A DNA stretch of 64,000 nt from positions 1 to 64,000 of the forward strand of contig CAVCEE010000007.1 in assembly GCA_963601185.1 (NCBI GenBank), given 5' to 3'. Below the pieces are notes generated by a model. It did not search any database, was not told the DNA's origin, and saw nothing but the letters and a program-made list of their open reading frames with translations. A program made the translations under genes and the position numbers. This document shows positions 1-9,049 of this stretch, piece after piece. Numbering within the stretch: position 1 is the first letter of the stretch; every line of letters starts with the position of its first letter. Origin of the DNA: Limisoma sp963601185. Its GTDB lineage: Bacteria > Bacteroidota > Bacteroidia > Bacteroidales > Muribaculaceae.

Positions 1-396
1 AACAGAAGCGGACACGTTATGGAGAATACTGTCGCCAGCATTTTCAAAAACGCTGACGTACCATTTAGACAAGAAGTCTATTCAAGAGAATGGTCTGCTA
101 TTACAGACGTATTGGGAGATGACGAAAAGCGTTTTGACTTTGTTGTCGAAACGCCATCAAAAGTATATCTGATAGAAGTGAATTTCTATAGTGGAGGTGG
201 TTCGAAACTCAATGAGGTGGCACGATCTTATTCTGATATTGCGCCGAAGATTAACTCCGTGGAAGGCTTCGAGTTCGTTTGGATTACTGACGGTATCGGT
301 TGGAAGTCGGCAAAGAACAAGTTGCAGGAAGCGTATGGGCTCATACCAAGTGTGTACAACTTGACATCAATACAAGATTTTATAAAACGCCTCTAA
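1..396 (+). CDS. DpnII-like type II restriction endonuclease, 5' end outside window
   Basis: The frame is open to the left window edge, so only the C-terminal ~131 residues are seen; an internal ATG lies at 19. The protein resembles the C-terminal half of DpnII/MboI enzymes, which cleave both strands at unmethylated GATC. The visible core is FDFVVETPSKVYLIEVNFY followed by GGSKLNEVARSY. The acidic pair (D and E, residues 40 and 53 counted from the internal ATG) fits a PD-(D/E)xK fold, but the last position is Asn (E-V-N) instead of Lys, which as I recall is also found in DpnII itself. The stop is 13 bp before a DpnA-like methyltransferase, so the two form one R-M operon. Composition is less GC-rich than the suf region, which fits acquisition. 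Family assignment is from memory of the DpnII sequence pattern. Confidence 0.82.
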   Translation, partial: NRSGHVMENTVASIFKNADVPFRQEVYSREWSAITDVLGDDEKRFDFVVETPSKVYLIEVNFYSGGGSKLNEVARSYSDIAPKINSVEGFEFVWITDGIGWKSAKNKLQEAYGLIPSVYNLTSIQDFIKRL

Positions 397-409
397 GTGT
401 ATGAATTAA

Positions 410-1288
410 ATGAGTGTCAAATCTTTCTATACCTCGCCAAAACAAGATTTTCTTCTTGCTCACGGTGATTGTTTCAAGCTTATGTCAGACTTCGATTTCA
501 AATTCGATATGATATTTGCTGACCCTCCGTATTTTCTTTCGGGTGGCGGTATATCTATGCAGAGCGGCAAAGTGGTGTGCGTGGATAAAGGAGAATGGGA
601 TAAGCCAAAATCGCAGGAAGAAATGATGGAATGGAATAGAACGTGGCTTAGCCTCTGCCGTGAGAAACTCAAGGACAACGGCACAATATGGATAAGCGGC
701 ACATACCACAACATATTTTCTGTGGCTAACTGTTTGACAGAGTTGGGCTACAAGATATTGAATGTCATTACTTGGCAGAAAAACAATCCGCCAGCCAACA
801 TCTCTTGCCGTTTCTTCACGTACTCCACCGAGTTTGTCATTTGGGCAAGAAAATGTAAGAAAGTGCCGCACAAATTCAACTATGAACTGATGAAGCAAAT
901 CAATGGCGACAAGCAGATGACAGACGTGTGGCGACTTCCTGCTATCGGGAAATGGGAGAAATCGTGCGGAAAACACCCAACGCAAAAACCTCTGCATCTC
1001 TTGACTCGTCTCATATTGGCTTCAACCGATAAAGGTGATTGGGTGTTCGACCCATTCTGCGGGAGTGGTACGACTGGTGTTGCGGCAAACCTATGCGAAC
1101 GACGTTTTGCTGGTATCGAGCAGGAGCTTGATTTTTGCGAAATGGCAAAGGCAAGACGTATTGAAATAGAAGACGCAGGGGAGCGCAACAGTTTGGCTAA
1201 GCATATAGACGATTTGCGCTTTATGCAAGAATGTGGCTTTGCGTCAGAAAGTACTCCGTTATATGGGAGTTTGCCGTTTGAAACATAA
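410..1288 (+). CDS. DpnA-like adenine-N6 DNA methyltransferase
   Basis: 292 residues. The catalytic motif DPPY (residues 38-41) comes first and the S-adenosylmethionine motif DPFCGSGTTGVAA comes near residue 216, preceded by HPTQKP. That order is the beta class of amino-methyltransferases, to which DpnA (M2.DpnII) belongs. With the DpnII-like nuclease 13 bp upstream, the expected role is methylating adenine in GATC to protect host DNA. In the classical Dpn locus DpnA accompanies a Dam-like DpnM and the gene order is M, A, then nuclease; here the nuclease precedes this methyltransferase and any DpnM would lie to the left of the window. The gene ends in a dispersed repeat and a terminator hairpin serving the convergent TPR gene. 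Function of the fold is well supported; the exact target is inferred from the neighbour. Confidence 0.87.
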   Translation: MSVKSFYTSPKQDFLLAHGDCFKLMSDFDFKFDMIFADPPYFLSGGGISMQSGKVVCVDKGEWDKPKSQEEMMEWNRTWLSLCREKLKDNGTIWISGTYHNIFSVANCLTELGYKILNVITWQKNNPPANISCRFFTYSTEFVIWARKCKKVPHKFNYELMKQINGDKQMTDVWRLPAIGKWEKSCGKHPTQKPLHLLTRLILASTDKGDWVFDPFCGSGTTGVAANLCERRFAGIEQELDFCEMAKARRIEIEDAGERNSLAKHIDDLRFMQECGFASESTPLYGSLPFET

Positions 1289-1317
1289 ACTTGACCGGCA
1301 TAGCATTGGCGATGCTT

Positions 1318-1347
1318 TGACGGTGTGGGTAGCGTCGCTTACAGGGC
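1318..1347 (+). repeat. Dispersed 30-bp repeat shared with 47203-47232
   Basis: This stretch just past the methyltransferase stop matches 47203-47232 at 28 of 30 positions (TGACGGTGTGGG core and CGCTTACAGGGC end). In the second location it is part of a larger intergenic palindromic repeat cluster, so this looks like a partial member of the same family. Confidence 0.6.
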
Positions 1348-1351
1348 ATAC

Positions 1352-1384
1352 AAAAAATGCGGAGTCGCACTGCGACCCCGCATT
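1352..1384 (-). terminator. Terminator of the TPR gene
   Basis: AATGCGG-x-GTCGCA pairs with TGCGAC-x-CCGCATT around a one-base loop (one A/C mismatch). Read on the minus strand the hairpin is followed by six T residues, which fits a rho-independent terminator for the gene ending at 1405. Confidence 0.7.
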
Positions 1385-1404
1385 GTCTATGGGTTGGTTG
1401 ATGA

Positions 1405-2088
1405 TTATTTTCCTGCGCGGAACTTCTCCTGCTCGAGAAGTTTCTTGATGTTCAATCCGCCCTGACGGCCTTGGTCGAACATCGGGTACTTGTTGTCGAT
1501 TTCCTCAAGCACCTTGGCAGCCTCTGCGTGCTTGTTCTGCGCTGCGAGTACAACGGATTTCTTGTACATTGCGTAAGGCACGAGTTGCTGGTTGCCGTCT
1601 GCCACGCTCACAGCCTTGTCGTAGCAAGAGATGGCGTCGTCGTATTTCTTGAGGTTTACGTTGCAGTCGCCCTTGAGCACCTGTGCGAGCGAACCGATCA
1701 TCGACTCTTCAGAATCGTAGGCAGCGAGGTGCTTCAAAGCATCTTCGTTCTTGCCCTGGTTGTAGAGGATGAGGGCAGCCTCGAGGTTTGCGCGGTTGGC
1801 ATACTTGCCAGAGCCTTCGGCAGCCTGCTTGTAGAGTTTCACCGCCAAAGAGTCATTGCCTTCCATCTTTGCGCTGTCGGCCTGACCGATTACTTCCTTG
1901 GTGTCGCTCACCTTGCCCTGATACCATTTGTAGCCGAAAAATCCGATTGCTACAATCACTACGAGAGCGATTACTACATAGATTATCTTTTTCTTGTTTT
2001 GCTCCACACTCTGCTCTGCCGACGAGAGTTTCTCGTTGAGCTCGTCGATTGTGGTGCGAGTGGCTTGTTTTTTGTCTGTTGTTGCCAT
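1405..2088 (-). CDS. Membrane-anchored tetratricopeptide (TPR) protein
   Basis: 227 residues. A charged N-terminal ~33 residues containing a short coiled-coil-like stretch is followed by one membrane helix (IIYVVIALVVIVAIGFFGY, about 35-53) and then a periplasmic helical repeat region. Units such as AAEGSGKYANRANLEAALIL and LKGDCNVNLKKYDDAISCY fit TPR repeats. Layout resembles the YfgM/TPR_21 family, whose members act as single-pass periplasmic scaffolds, but the specific partner cannot be told. It is the last gene before a terminator, reads away from folB, and has its own -7 box at 2131-2138. Hypothetical function; the topology and repeats are seen directly. Confidence 0.8.
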   Translation of the reverse strand: MATTDKKQATRTTIDELNEKLSSAEQSVEQNKKKIIYVVIALVVIVAIGFFGYKWYQGKVSDTKEVIGQADSAKMEGNDSLAVKLYKQAAEGSGKYANRANLEAALILYNQGKNEDALKHLAAYDSEESMIGSLAQVLKGDCNVNLKKYDDAISCYDKAVSVADGNQQLVPYAMYKKSVVLAAQNKHAEAAKVLEEIDNKYPMFDQGRQGGLNIKKLLEQEKFRAGK

Positions 2089-2130
2089 TTTTATTTTATT
2101 TTTCTAATTTTCGGTTTATCTCACGAACTG

Positions 2131-2138
2131 CAAAATTA
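2131..2138 (-). promoter_or_regulatory. -7 box of the TPR gene
   Basis: The minus strand reads TAATTTTG, matching the Bacteroidetes consensus TAnnTTTG, 43 bp before the start codon. No clear -33 TTG was seen at the usual spacing. Confidence 0.4.
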
Positions 2139-2224
2139 ATAGTTTATCTCTTTTGTTGAAAATTTTATTGCACAATTTTGCATATTCGCTTGTAAAATAC
2201 CGACCTTGCAGAGGCGCAGTGCCT

Positions 2225-2581
2225 TTACCACCTCACTTCCACGCCGGCGGCGCCAGTGATGCCCGGGATGGGCGGACGGCACTTCTCGATGCGGATGAAG
2301 CCGCCGGAAATCAGGGGAAACTCGCGCAGCAGAGCAGAGCGGATGCGTCCAGTCACATGCTCAAGCAACTGCGACGGTACAGCCATCTCGCGCTTAACCA
2401 CCTCGTAGACATCGGCATAGTTGAGCGTTGAGGCAAGGTCGTCGGTCTCCATCGCATCGGCAAACGGATAGTCGAGGCGCAGACTAACCTCAAAGGTGTT
2501 GCCCACGCGGCGTTCCTGCTCCAGTACGCCGTGGCAGGCGCGGAACTTCATGCGGTCGAGCGTAATGGTGGTGTGCATCAT
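2225..2581 (-). CDS. folB: Dihydroneopterin aldolase
   Basis: 118 residues, usual length for FolB. It converts 7,8-dihydroneopterin to 6-hydroxymethyl-dihydropterin and glycolaldehyde in cytosolic folate synthesis. The N-terminal pattern FRACHGVLEQERRVGNTFEV and the following LNYADVYEVVKREM stretch, including the Glu of the pterin pocket and the Tyr of TLNYADVY, are characteristic. It begins with two in-frame ATGs (2581 and 2578); the first overlaps the TGA of the lipoprotein gene upstream as ATGATG, and an unusually strong AGGAGGAGG precedes it, so translation is probably coupled. Clear call; only the choice between the two ATGs is open. Confidence 0.92.
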   Translation of the reverse strand: MMHTTITLDRMKFRACHGVLEQERRVGNTFEVSLRLDYPFADAMETDDLASTLNYADVYEVVKREMAVPSQLLEHVTGRIRSALLREFPLISGGFIRIEKCRPPIPGITGAAGVEVRW

Positions 2582-4002
2582 TTCTCCTCCTCCTTGCTTT
2601 CAATCCATACATAGGCGCCAAGGTCGAGCGCACTGCCCGAAAGGCGGTCGTTGCCATAGCGGTCGATGCGTGCCGACTGCGGACACAGCGTCATATCGCC
2701 TTTGCCGATGGCGTCGCTTTCGTTGCGCAGACGGTAGTCGAAGATGTAGTCGTTGCGCACGGTGTAGAACTTAGGGTCGCCGCCCCACACGCAGTTGAGG
2801 AAATTGTCGTCGTCAGAACCCTCCGAGCGCAGCAGGCAGTTGCGCAGATAAACGCTGCTGCCCTTGAGGTCGCCCACTGAGATGTCGGAAGCGTTGCCGT
2901 AGACGATGCAGTTGTTGAATGCCGCCTCCATCAGCGGATTGTCGTAGACCTTGTCGGCAGGGAGCACATAGTTGAGCGTGAGGATAGGGTTGGCTACGGC
3001 AGCAAACAGATAGTAGTTGGCAAACGTGCAGTTGGCAAACGCAAACTTGCCGCCAGTGAGGTTAGCCACCGCATCGCCAGCATCCGAAAACTCGCAGCCC
3101 TCGGCATCCACCCACGCATGGCTGGCGGTGAGCACACTGTTAGTGGCGTTGTGGAGCATAGTGTTGAACAGGTGGAGCGTCCGGCGATCGGTCACTCCGC
3201 ACGAATCAACGACCACGCCGTTGGTCGAGCCCTGCATCTCCACGTAGGCCATCTCGTTGCCGTAACTTTCCTTGTCGAAGTGCACGCCGTCCCATTGTCC
3301 CGACATCAGTTGGAATGGGATGCTGCCCGCCACCTTGTCAAGTCGGTCGGCACGCAGACGCACCGGGTTGCCCTGCTCGCCCTCCACGATGAGAGTGCCC
3401 TTGACGCGCATCTTCGCCTTGTCGTGGAAATAGAGCGTTGTGCCGGCAGGAATGCGCAGGGTGGCGTTCTCTTCCACCACGATGCTGTCCATCACACGGT
3501 AAGGACGGTCGGGCGACAGCGTGGTGCTCTCCGTAATCTCCCAGTCGCTCACCTTCACGGCATTCTGCCCAGCGGCACGGAGCACCACGGTCTGCTTAAC
3601 GCCGTTGGTGAGGAAATTCAGGTTGCCGTAGACATCAAAGGGAAGGTCGGCATCCGTCTCCTTTACCCTCGCCTCGACAAACACATACATACTGTCGCGT
3701 CCGCGCACTTCCACGTCGCTGAAACTGTCGCCGCTGCGACCGTCGACGTTGATGAAGAAATCCACGCCATCGGGCGCGCCGTCGACTGAGATGTTGCTCA
3801 CACGGAGTTGCTTCTTGTGGCGGTTGTAGATGAGAAACCGCCGGGTCACGGTCGTTTCGCCCGTAAACACCGTGTCGAAACTCAGCGTGTCGGTCGAGAA
3901 AGCCAGCGTGTCGGAACTGCTCGTGGTGAAGCCGTCTTCGATGCACGAAGGTAGCGCGGCTATGAGCACGAACGAGAATATGGCAAATATCAAACTTTTC
4001 AT
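2578..4002 (-). CDS. Beta-helix lipoprotein upstream of folB
   Basis: 474 residues. A lipoprotein signal ends in ALPSC with Cys20, so the protein is lipid-anchored. An Ig-like N-terminal part (about 30-140, FSTDTLSFDTVFTGETT) is followed by a right-handed parallel beta-helix pattern of short recurring strands (about 160-440). The end, with AIGKGD, RIDRYGNDR and LDLGAYVW, matches the tail seen in choice-of-anchor Q type beta-helix proteins of Bacteroidales. No polysaccharide lyase residues are evident, so enzymatic function is uncertain. It shares an ATGA overlap with folB downstream and is divergent from sufB. Confidence 0.78.
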   Translation of the reverse strand: MKSLIFAIFSFVLIAALPSCIEDGFTTSSSDTLAFSTDTLSFDTVFTGETTVTRRFLIYNRHKKQLRVSNISVDGAPDGVDFFINVDGRSGDSFSDVEVRGRDSMYVFVEARVKETDADLPFDVYGNLNFLTNGVKQTVVLRAAGQNAVKVSDWEITESTTLSPDRPYRVMDSIVVEENATLRIPAGTTLYFHDKAKMRVKGTLIVEGEQGNPVRLRADRLDKVAGSIPFQLMSGQWDGVHFDKESYGNEMAYVEMQGSTNGVVVDSCGVTDRRTLHLFNTMLHNATNSVLTASHAWVDAEGCEFSDAGDAVANLTGGKFAFANCTFANYYLFAAVANPILTLNYVLPADKVYDNPLMEAAFNNCIVYGNASDISVGDLKGSSVYLRNCLLRSEGSDDDNFLNCVWGGDPKFYTVRNDYIFDYRLRNESDAIGKGDMTLCPQSARIDRYGNDRLSGSALDLGAYVWIESKEEEK

Positions 4003-4089
4003 TGCATTCGGGTATATATCAAATAAAACGATAAAGCATTGCCGATTATTGCATACGGCGGATTTTTAGCAACTATGCATTAAATTTAG

Positions 4090-4097
4090 TAACTTTG
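4090..4097 (+). promoter_or_regulatory. -7 box of the suf operon
   Basis: TAACTTTG followed by GC, an exact TAnnTTTG match, 26 bp before the sufB ATG. The -33 region near 4066-4070 (TTAGC) is weak. Confidence 0.55.
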
Positions 4098-4123
4098 CAT
4101 CCGCTATTATTATCAACGATATA

Positions 4124-5605
<1,482 letters not shown>

Positions 5606-5626
5606 CCACATAAACACTTCGTCACA

Positions 5627-6409
5627 ATGAAAAATCAATCATCAATGCTCGAAATAAAGAATTTACATGCCGAAATCGACGGCAAAGAAATATTGAAAGG
5701 CATCAATCTCACGGTTAACCCCGGTGAAGTACACGCCATTATGGGACCCAACGGCTCGGGCAAGAGTACGCTGTCGGCAGTGCTGACAGGCCATCCAGCC
5801 TACACGGTGACCGGCGGAGAGGTGACGTTCAACGGCAAGAACCTCCTTGACCTGTCGGCGGAAAACCGCTCGCACGAGGGTCTTTTCCTCAGTTTCCAAT
5901 ATCCAGTGGAAATCCCAGGCGTGTCGATGGTCAACTTTATGCGCGCGGCACTCAACGCCAAGCGCAAATACTACAACCTCGAGCCACTTTCGGCTACCGA
6001 GTTTCTCAAACTTATGCGTGAGAAGCGCGCCATCGTGCAACTCGACAATAAACTCGCTTCGCGCTCCGTCAACGAAGGATTTTCGGGCGGCGAAAAGAAG
6101 CGCAACGAGATTTTCCAGATGGCTGTGCTTGAGCCGCGCCTCAGCATCCTCGATGAGACCGACAGCGGCCTCGACATCGACGCGCTCCGCATCGTGGCAG
6201 AGGGTGTGAACAAACTCAAGACCGCCAACAACGCAACCATCGTGATTACCCACTATCAGCGTCTGCTCGACTACATCAAGCCGGACATCGTGCATGTGCT
6301 CTACAAGGGTCGCATCGTGAAGACCGCCGGGCCTGAACTGGCTCTCGAACTTGAGGAGCGCGGCTACGACTGGATTAAGGAAGAGGTTGACAACGCAACT
6401 AAAGAATAA
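5627..6409 (+). CDS. sufC: Fe-S assembly ATPase SufC
   Basis: An ABC-type ATPase of 260 residues from the first ATG, or 254 from the ATG at 5645, which begins MLEIKNL and is closer to the usual SufC N-terminus. Walker A is GPNGSGKST, the signature is SGGEKKRNE and Walker B is LSILDETDSGLD, with the D-loop and a switch His in TIVITHYQRLLDYIKPD. SufC drives conformational change of the SufB/SufD pair during cluster assembly. The reading frame lies between sufB and sufD without a gap for a promoter. Confidence 0.96.
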   Translation: MKNQSSMLEIKNLHAEIDGKEILKGINLTVNPGEVHAIMGPNGSGKSTLSAVLTGHPAYTVTGGEVTFNGKNLLDLSAENRSHEGLFLSFQYPVEIPGVSMVNFMRAALNAKRKYYNLEPLSATEFLKLMREKRAIVQLDNKLASRSVNEGFSGGEKKRNEIFQMAVLEPRLSILDETDSGLDIDALRIVAEGVNKLKTANNATIVITHYQRLLDYIKPDIVHVLYKGRIVKTAGPELALELEERGYDWIKEEVDNATKE

Positions 6410-6415
6410 CGCACC

Positions 6416-7771
6416 ATGTCGGCAATAAACCAATATATCGAACTTTTCAACGCCCAGCGGACAGCCATCGACAGCCACAGTGCCGGTGCACTCAACCGTG
6501 CCCGTAGCAGTGCCCTTGCTGCACTGGAGGGACGGCGCATGCCAGTGAAAGGCGACGAGGACTATGAGGTGACCGACCTCGAAACGGTCTTTGCCCCTGA
6601 CTATGGCGTAAACATCAACCGCATCGAGATGGGAGCAAACCCGGCAGATGCGTTTCACTGCGATGTGCCCAATCTGAGCACATGCCTGTATTTTCTGTTC
6701 AACGACTCGTTCAAGTACGGCAAGAACGCAGCCAACGCTCTTCCCGAAGGCATGGTGGTGAAGTCGCTCCGCGACGCAGCCGTGGAGAATGCCGACATCG
6801 TGGACCGCTACTACGGCAAGGCGGCTTCGCTCGACCATAGCCAGACGGCACTCAACACGCTCTTGGCGCAAGACGGACTGTTTGTCTACGTGCCGCACGG
6901 AGTGGTTGTCGACAAACCCTTGCAGGTGGTTAACATTCTCAACAGTGGCGCGCCGATGATGGCTTGCCGCCGTCTGCTCATCGTGGCAGAGGACGACGCA
7001 CAGGTGCGCATACTGCTTTGCGACCACACTCAGGCGTGCGACGTGGACTATCTCAACTCACAGGTGGTTGAGGTGTTTGCCGGGCGCAATGCCGTGGTCG
7101 ACCTCTACGACATCGAGGACTCCTCGCCGCGCACCCGCCGCGTGGCAACATTCTACGTGCGCCAGCAGGAAGGGTCGAACCTTATGCTTGACGGCATCAC
7201 GTTGAAGAATGGCTACACGCGCAACGATTTCTTCGTTGACCTTGCCGGCGACAACACTGAACTCCATCTTCTCGGCATGGCAATGGCAGCCGGTGAGAGC
7301 CACATCGATAACCACACCATGGTGCGCCACTCGGCAAAGGGCGGACACACCGACGAGTTGTTCAAGTATGTGCTCGACGACAAAGCCGTAGGTTCGTTCT
7401 CCGGACTGGTTAAGGTAGAGCCGGGAGCGGACAAAACTGAAGCCTACCAGAGCAACCGCAACGTGCTGGCATCGGCAGATGCGCGGATGTACTCCAAGCC
7501 GCAGTTGCTCATCGATTGCGATGACGTGCGTTGCAACCACGGTTCATCGATAGGTCAGATTGACCAGAACGCCCTGTTCTATATGCGCTCGCGCGGCATC
7601 CCCGAGCACGAAGCGCGGCTGATGCTCATGCAGGCATTTATGAACGACGTGATTGACGGCGTGCGCCTCGAGTCGCTCAAGGAACGTTTGCGCCACCTTG
7701 TGGGCAACCACATCCTCGGCAACTCATCGTCGTGCCACGAATGTGCCGGCAGTTGCAACACTAAAAAGTAA
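6416..7771 (+). CDS. sufD: Fe-S scaffold partner SufD
   Basis: 451 residues, slightly longer than E. coli SufD (423). It is a paralogue of SufB and forms a heterodimer with it. The conserved C-terminal core is present: DDVRCNHGSSIGQIDQNALF, MRSRGIPEHEARLMLMQAF and a C-terminal SCHECAGSC tail. The His in CNHGS corresponds to the SufD His at the SufB interface. The Cys-rich last residues (C-x2-C-x3-C) are an extension I cannot explain. It begins 6 bp after sufC and ends 5 bp before sufS. Confidence 0.95.
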   Translation: MSAINQYIELFNAQRTAIDSHSAGALNRARSSALAALEGRRMPVKGDEDYEVTDLETVFAPDYGVNINRIEMGANPADAFHCDVPNLSTCLYFLFNDSFKYGKNAANALPEGMVVKSLRDAAVENADIVDRYYGKAASLDHSQTALNTLLAQDGLFVYVPHGVVVDKPLQVVNILNSGAPMMACRRLLIVAEDDAQVRILLCDHTQACDVDYLNSQVVEVFAGRNAVVDLYDIEDSSPRTRRVATFYVRQQEGSNLMLDGITLKNGYTRNDFFVDLAGDNTELHLLGMAMAAGESHIDNHTMVRHSAKGGHTDELFKYVLDDKAVGSFSGLVKVEPGADKTEAYQSNRNVLASADARMYSKPQLLIDCDDVRCNHGSSIGQIDQNALFYMRSRGIPEHEARLMLMQAFMNDVIDGVRLESLKERLRHLVGNHILGNSSSCHECAGSCNTKK

Positions 7772-7776
7772 GGAAA

Positions 7777-8988
7777 ATGCTTGACATCAATAAAATACGC
7801 ACGGAATATCCGATACTCGACCGCGAGGTGTGCGGCAAGCCGCTGATTTACCTCGACACCTCCGCCACCTCGCAGACACCGAGGTGCGTGGTGGAGCGCA
7901 TCGACGACATGTACTACACGATGAAGGCCAATGTGCATCGTGGTGTGCACGAACTGTCGCAGGAGGCAACCGAGCGGCAGGAGCGCACGCGCGAACGTGT
8001 GCGCCAGTTCATCAATGCGCAGTCGACCGAAGAGATAATCTTCACGCGCGGCACCACGGAGTCCATCAACCTCGTGGCGTCTTCGTTTGGCGACCGCCTT
8101 TGCAACGGCGACGAAATCATCGTCACGGTGATGGAGCACCACTCCAACATCGTGCCTTGGCAACTATTGCAGAACCGCAAGCGCATCCGCCTGCGTGTGG
8201 TGCCCATCAACGAAAGAGGCGAACTGCGGCAGGACATCTACCGCGATATGTTTACCGAAAACACCCGGTTGGTGGCACTGTGCCACGTGTCGAACGTGCT
8301 CGGCACAGTCAACCCCGTGAAGGAGATGATAGCCGAAGCCCACAAGCACGGTGTGCCTGTGCTCATCGACGGAGCGCAGTCCACTCCCCACATAAAGATT
8401 GACGTGCAGGACCTCGACGCCGATTTCTTTGCCTTCTCAGCCCACAAGATGTACGGACCTACGGGCGTGGGTGTGCTCTACGGCAAGAAAAAACTGCTGG
8501 AGTCGATGACACCCTATCAGGGCGGCGGCGAGATGATTGGCCATGTGTCGTTTGAGAAAACCACTTTCGCCGACCTTCCGTTCAAGTTTGAGGCCGGCAC
8601 GCCCGATTTCGTGGGCATAGCAGCCTTTGCCGAAGCACTCGACTACATTGACCGTCTCGGCATCGAAAACATAGAAGCGTGGGAGCGACACCTCACGAAA
8701 CGCGCCACCGAAGGACTGATGAAAATACCGGGGATGCGCATCTTTGGCACTGCGGCCAACAAGAGCGGTGTGATTTCATTCCTCGTTGGCAACATTCACC
8801 ATTACGACATGGGAATGCTCCTCGACAAACTCGGAGTGGCGGTGCGCACTGGGCATCACTGCGCCCAGCCGCTGATGACGGCGCTCGGTGTGGAAGGCAC
8901 TGTCAGAGCCTCCTTCGGTGTCTATAACACCGAAGACGAGGTTGACCGTTTTGTCGCCGCCGTAGACCGCGTGGCGAAAATGTTCTGA
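7777..8988 (+). CDS. sufS: Group II cysteine desulfurase SufS
   Basis: 403 residues, the normal length. A PLP enzyme that removes sulfur from cysteine and delivers it to the Suf scaffold. The Schiff-base Lys is in FFAFSAHKMYGPTG (Lys224) and the sulfur-accepting Cys is in RTGHHCAQPLM (Cys362). RGTTESINLVA and EHHSNIVPWQ are the phosphate and PLP-contact motifs. It closes the operon and is followed by a hairpin terminator at 9015-9049. Its usual activator SufE (or SufU) is not encoded next to it or elsewhere in this window. Confidence 0.96.
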   Translation: MLDINKIRTEYPILDREVCGKPLIYLDTSATSQTPRCVVERIDDMYYTMKANVHRGVHELSQEATERQERTRERVRQFINAQSTEEIIFTRGTTESINLVASSFGDRLCNGDEIIVTVMEHHSNIVPWQLLQNRKRIRLRVVPINERGELRQDIYRDMFTENTRLVALCHVSNVLGTVNPVKEMIAEAHKHGVPVLIDGAQSTPHIKIDVQDLDADFFAFSAHKMYGPTGVGVLYGKKKLLESMTPYQGGGEMIGHVSFEKTTFADLPFKFEAGTPDFVGIAAFAEALDYIDRLGIENIEAWERHLTKRATEGLMKIPGMRIFGTAANKSGVISFLVGNIHHYDMGMLLDKLGVAVRTGHHCAQPLMTALGVEGTVRASFGVYNTEDEVDRFVAAVDRVAKMF

Positions 8989-9014
8989 CAAAGTAAAAAA
9001 CGAGATACTCTGAC

Positions 9015-9049
9015 AAAATGGGTTGTGGTTATTTCACAACCCATTTTTT
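9015..9049. terminator. Bidirectional terminator overlapping the end of P1
   Basis: AAAATGGGTTGTG pairs with CACAACCCATTTTTT, leaving a loop of about seven bases. On the plus strand six T residues follow, ending the suf operon. On the minus strand the hairpin lies over the last codons and stop of the P1 gene and is followed by a short T run, so the same DNA likely ends both transcripts. Confidence 0.75.
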
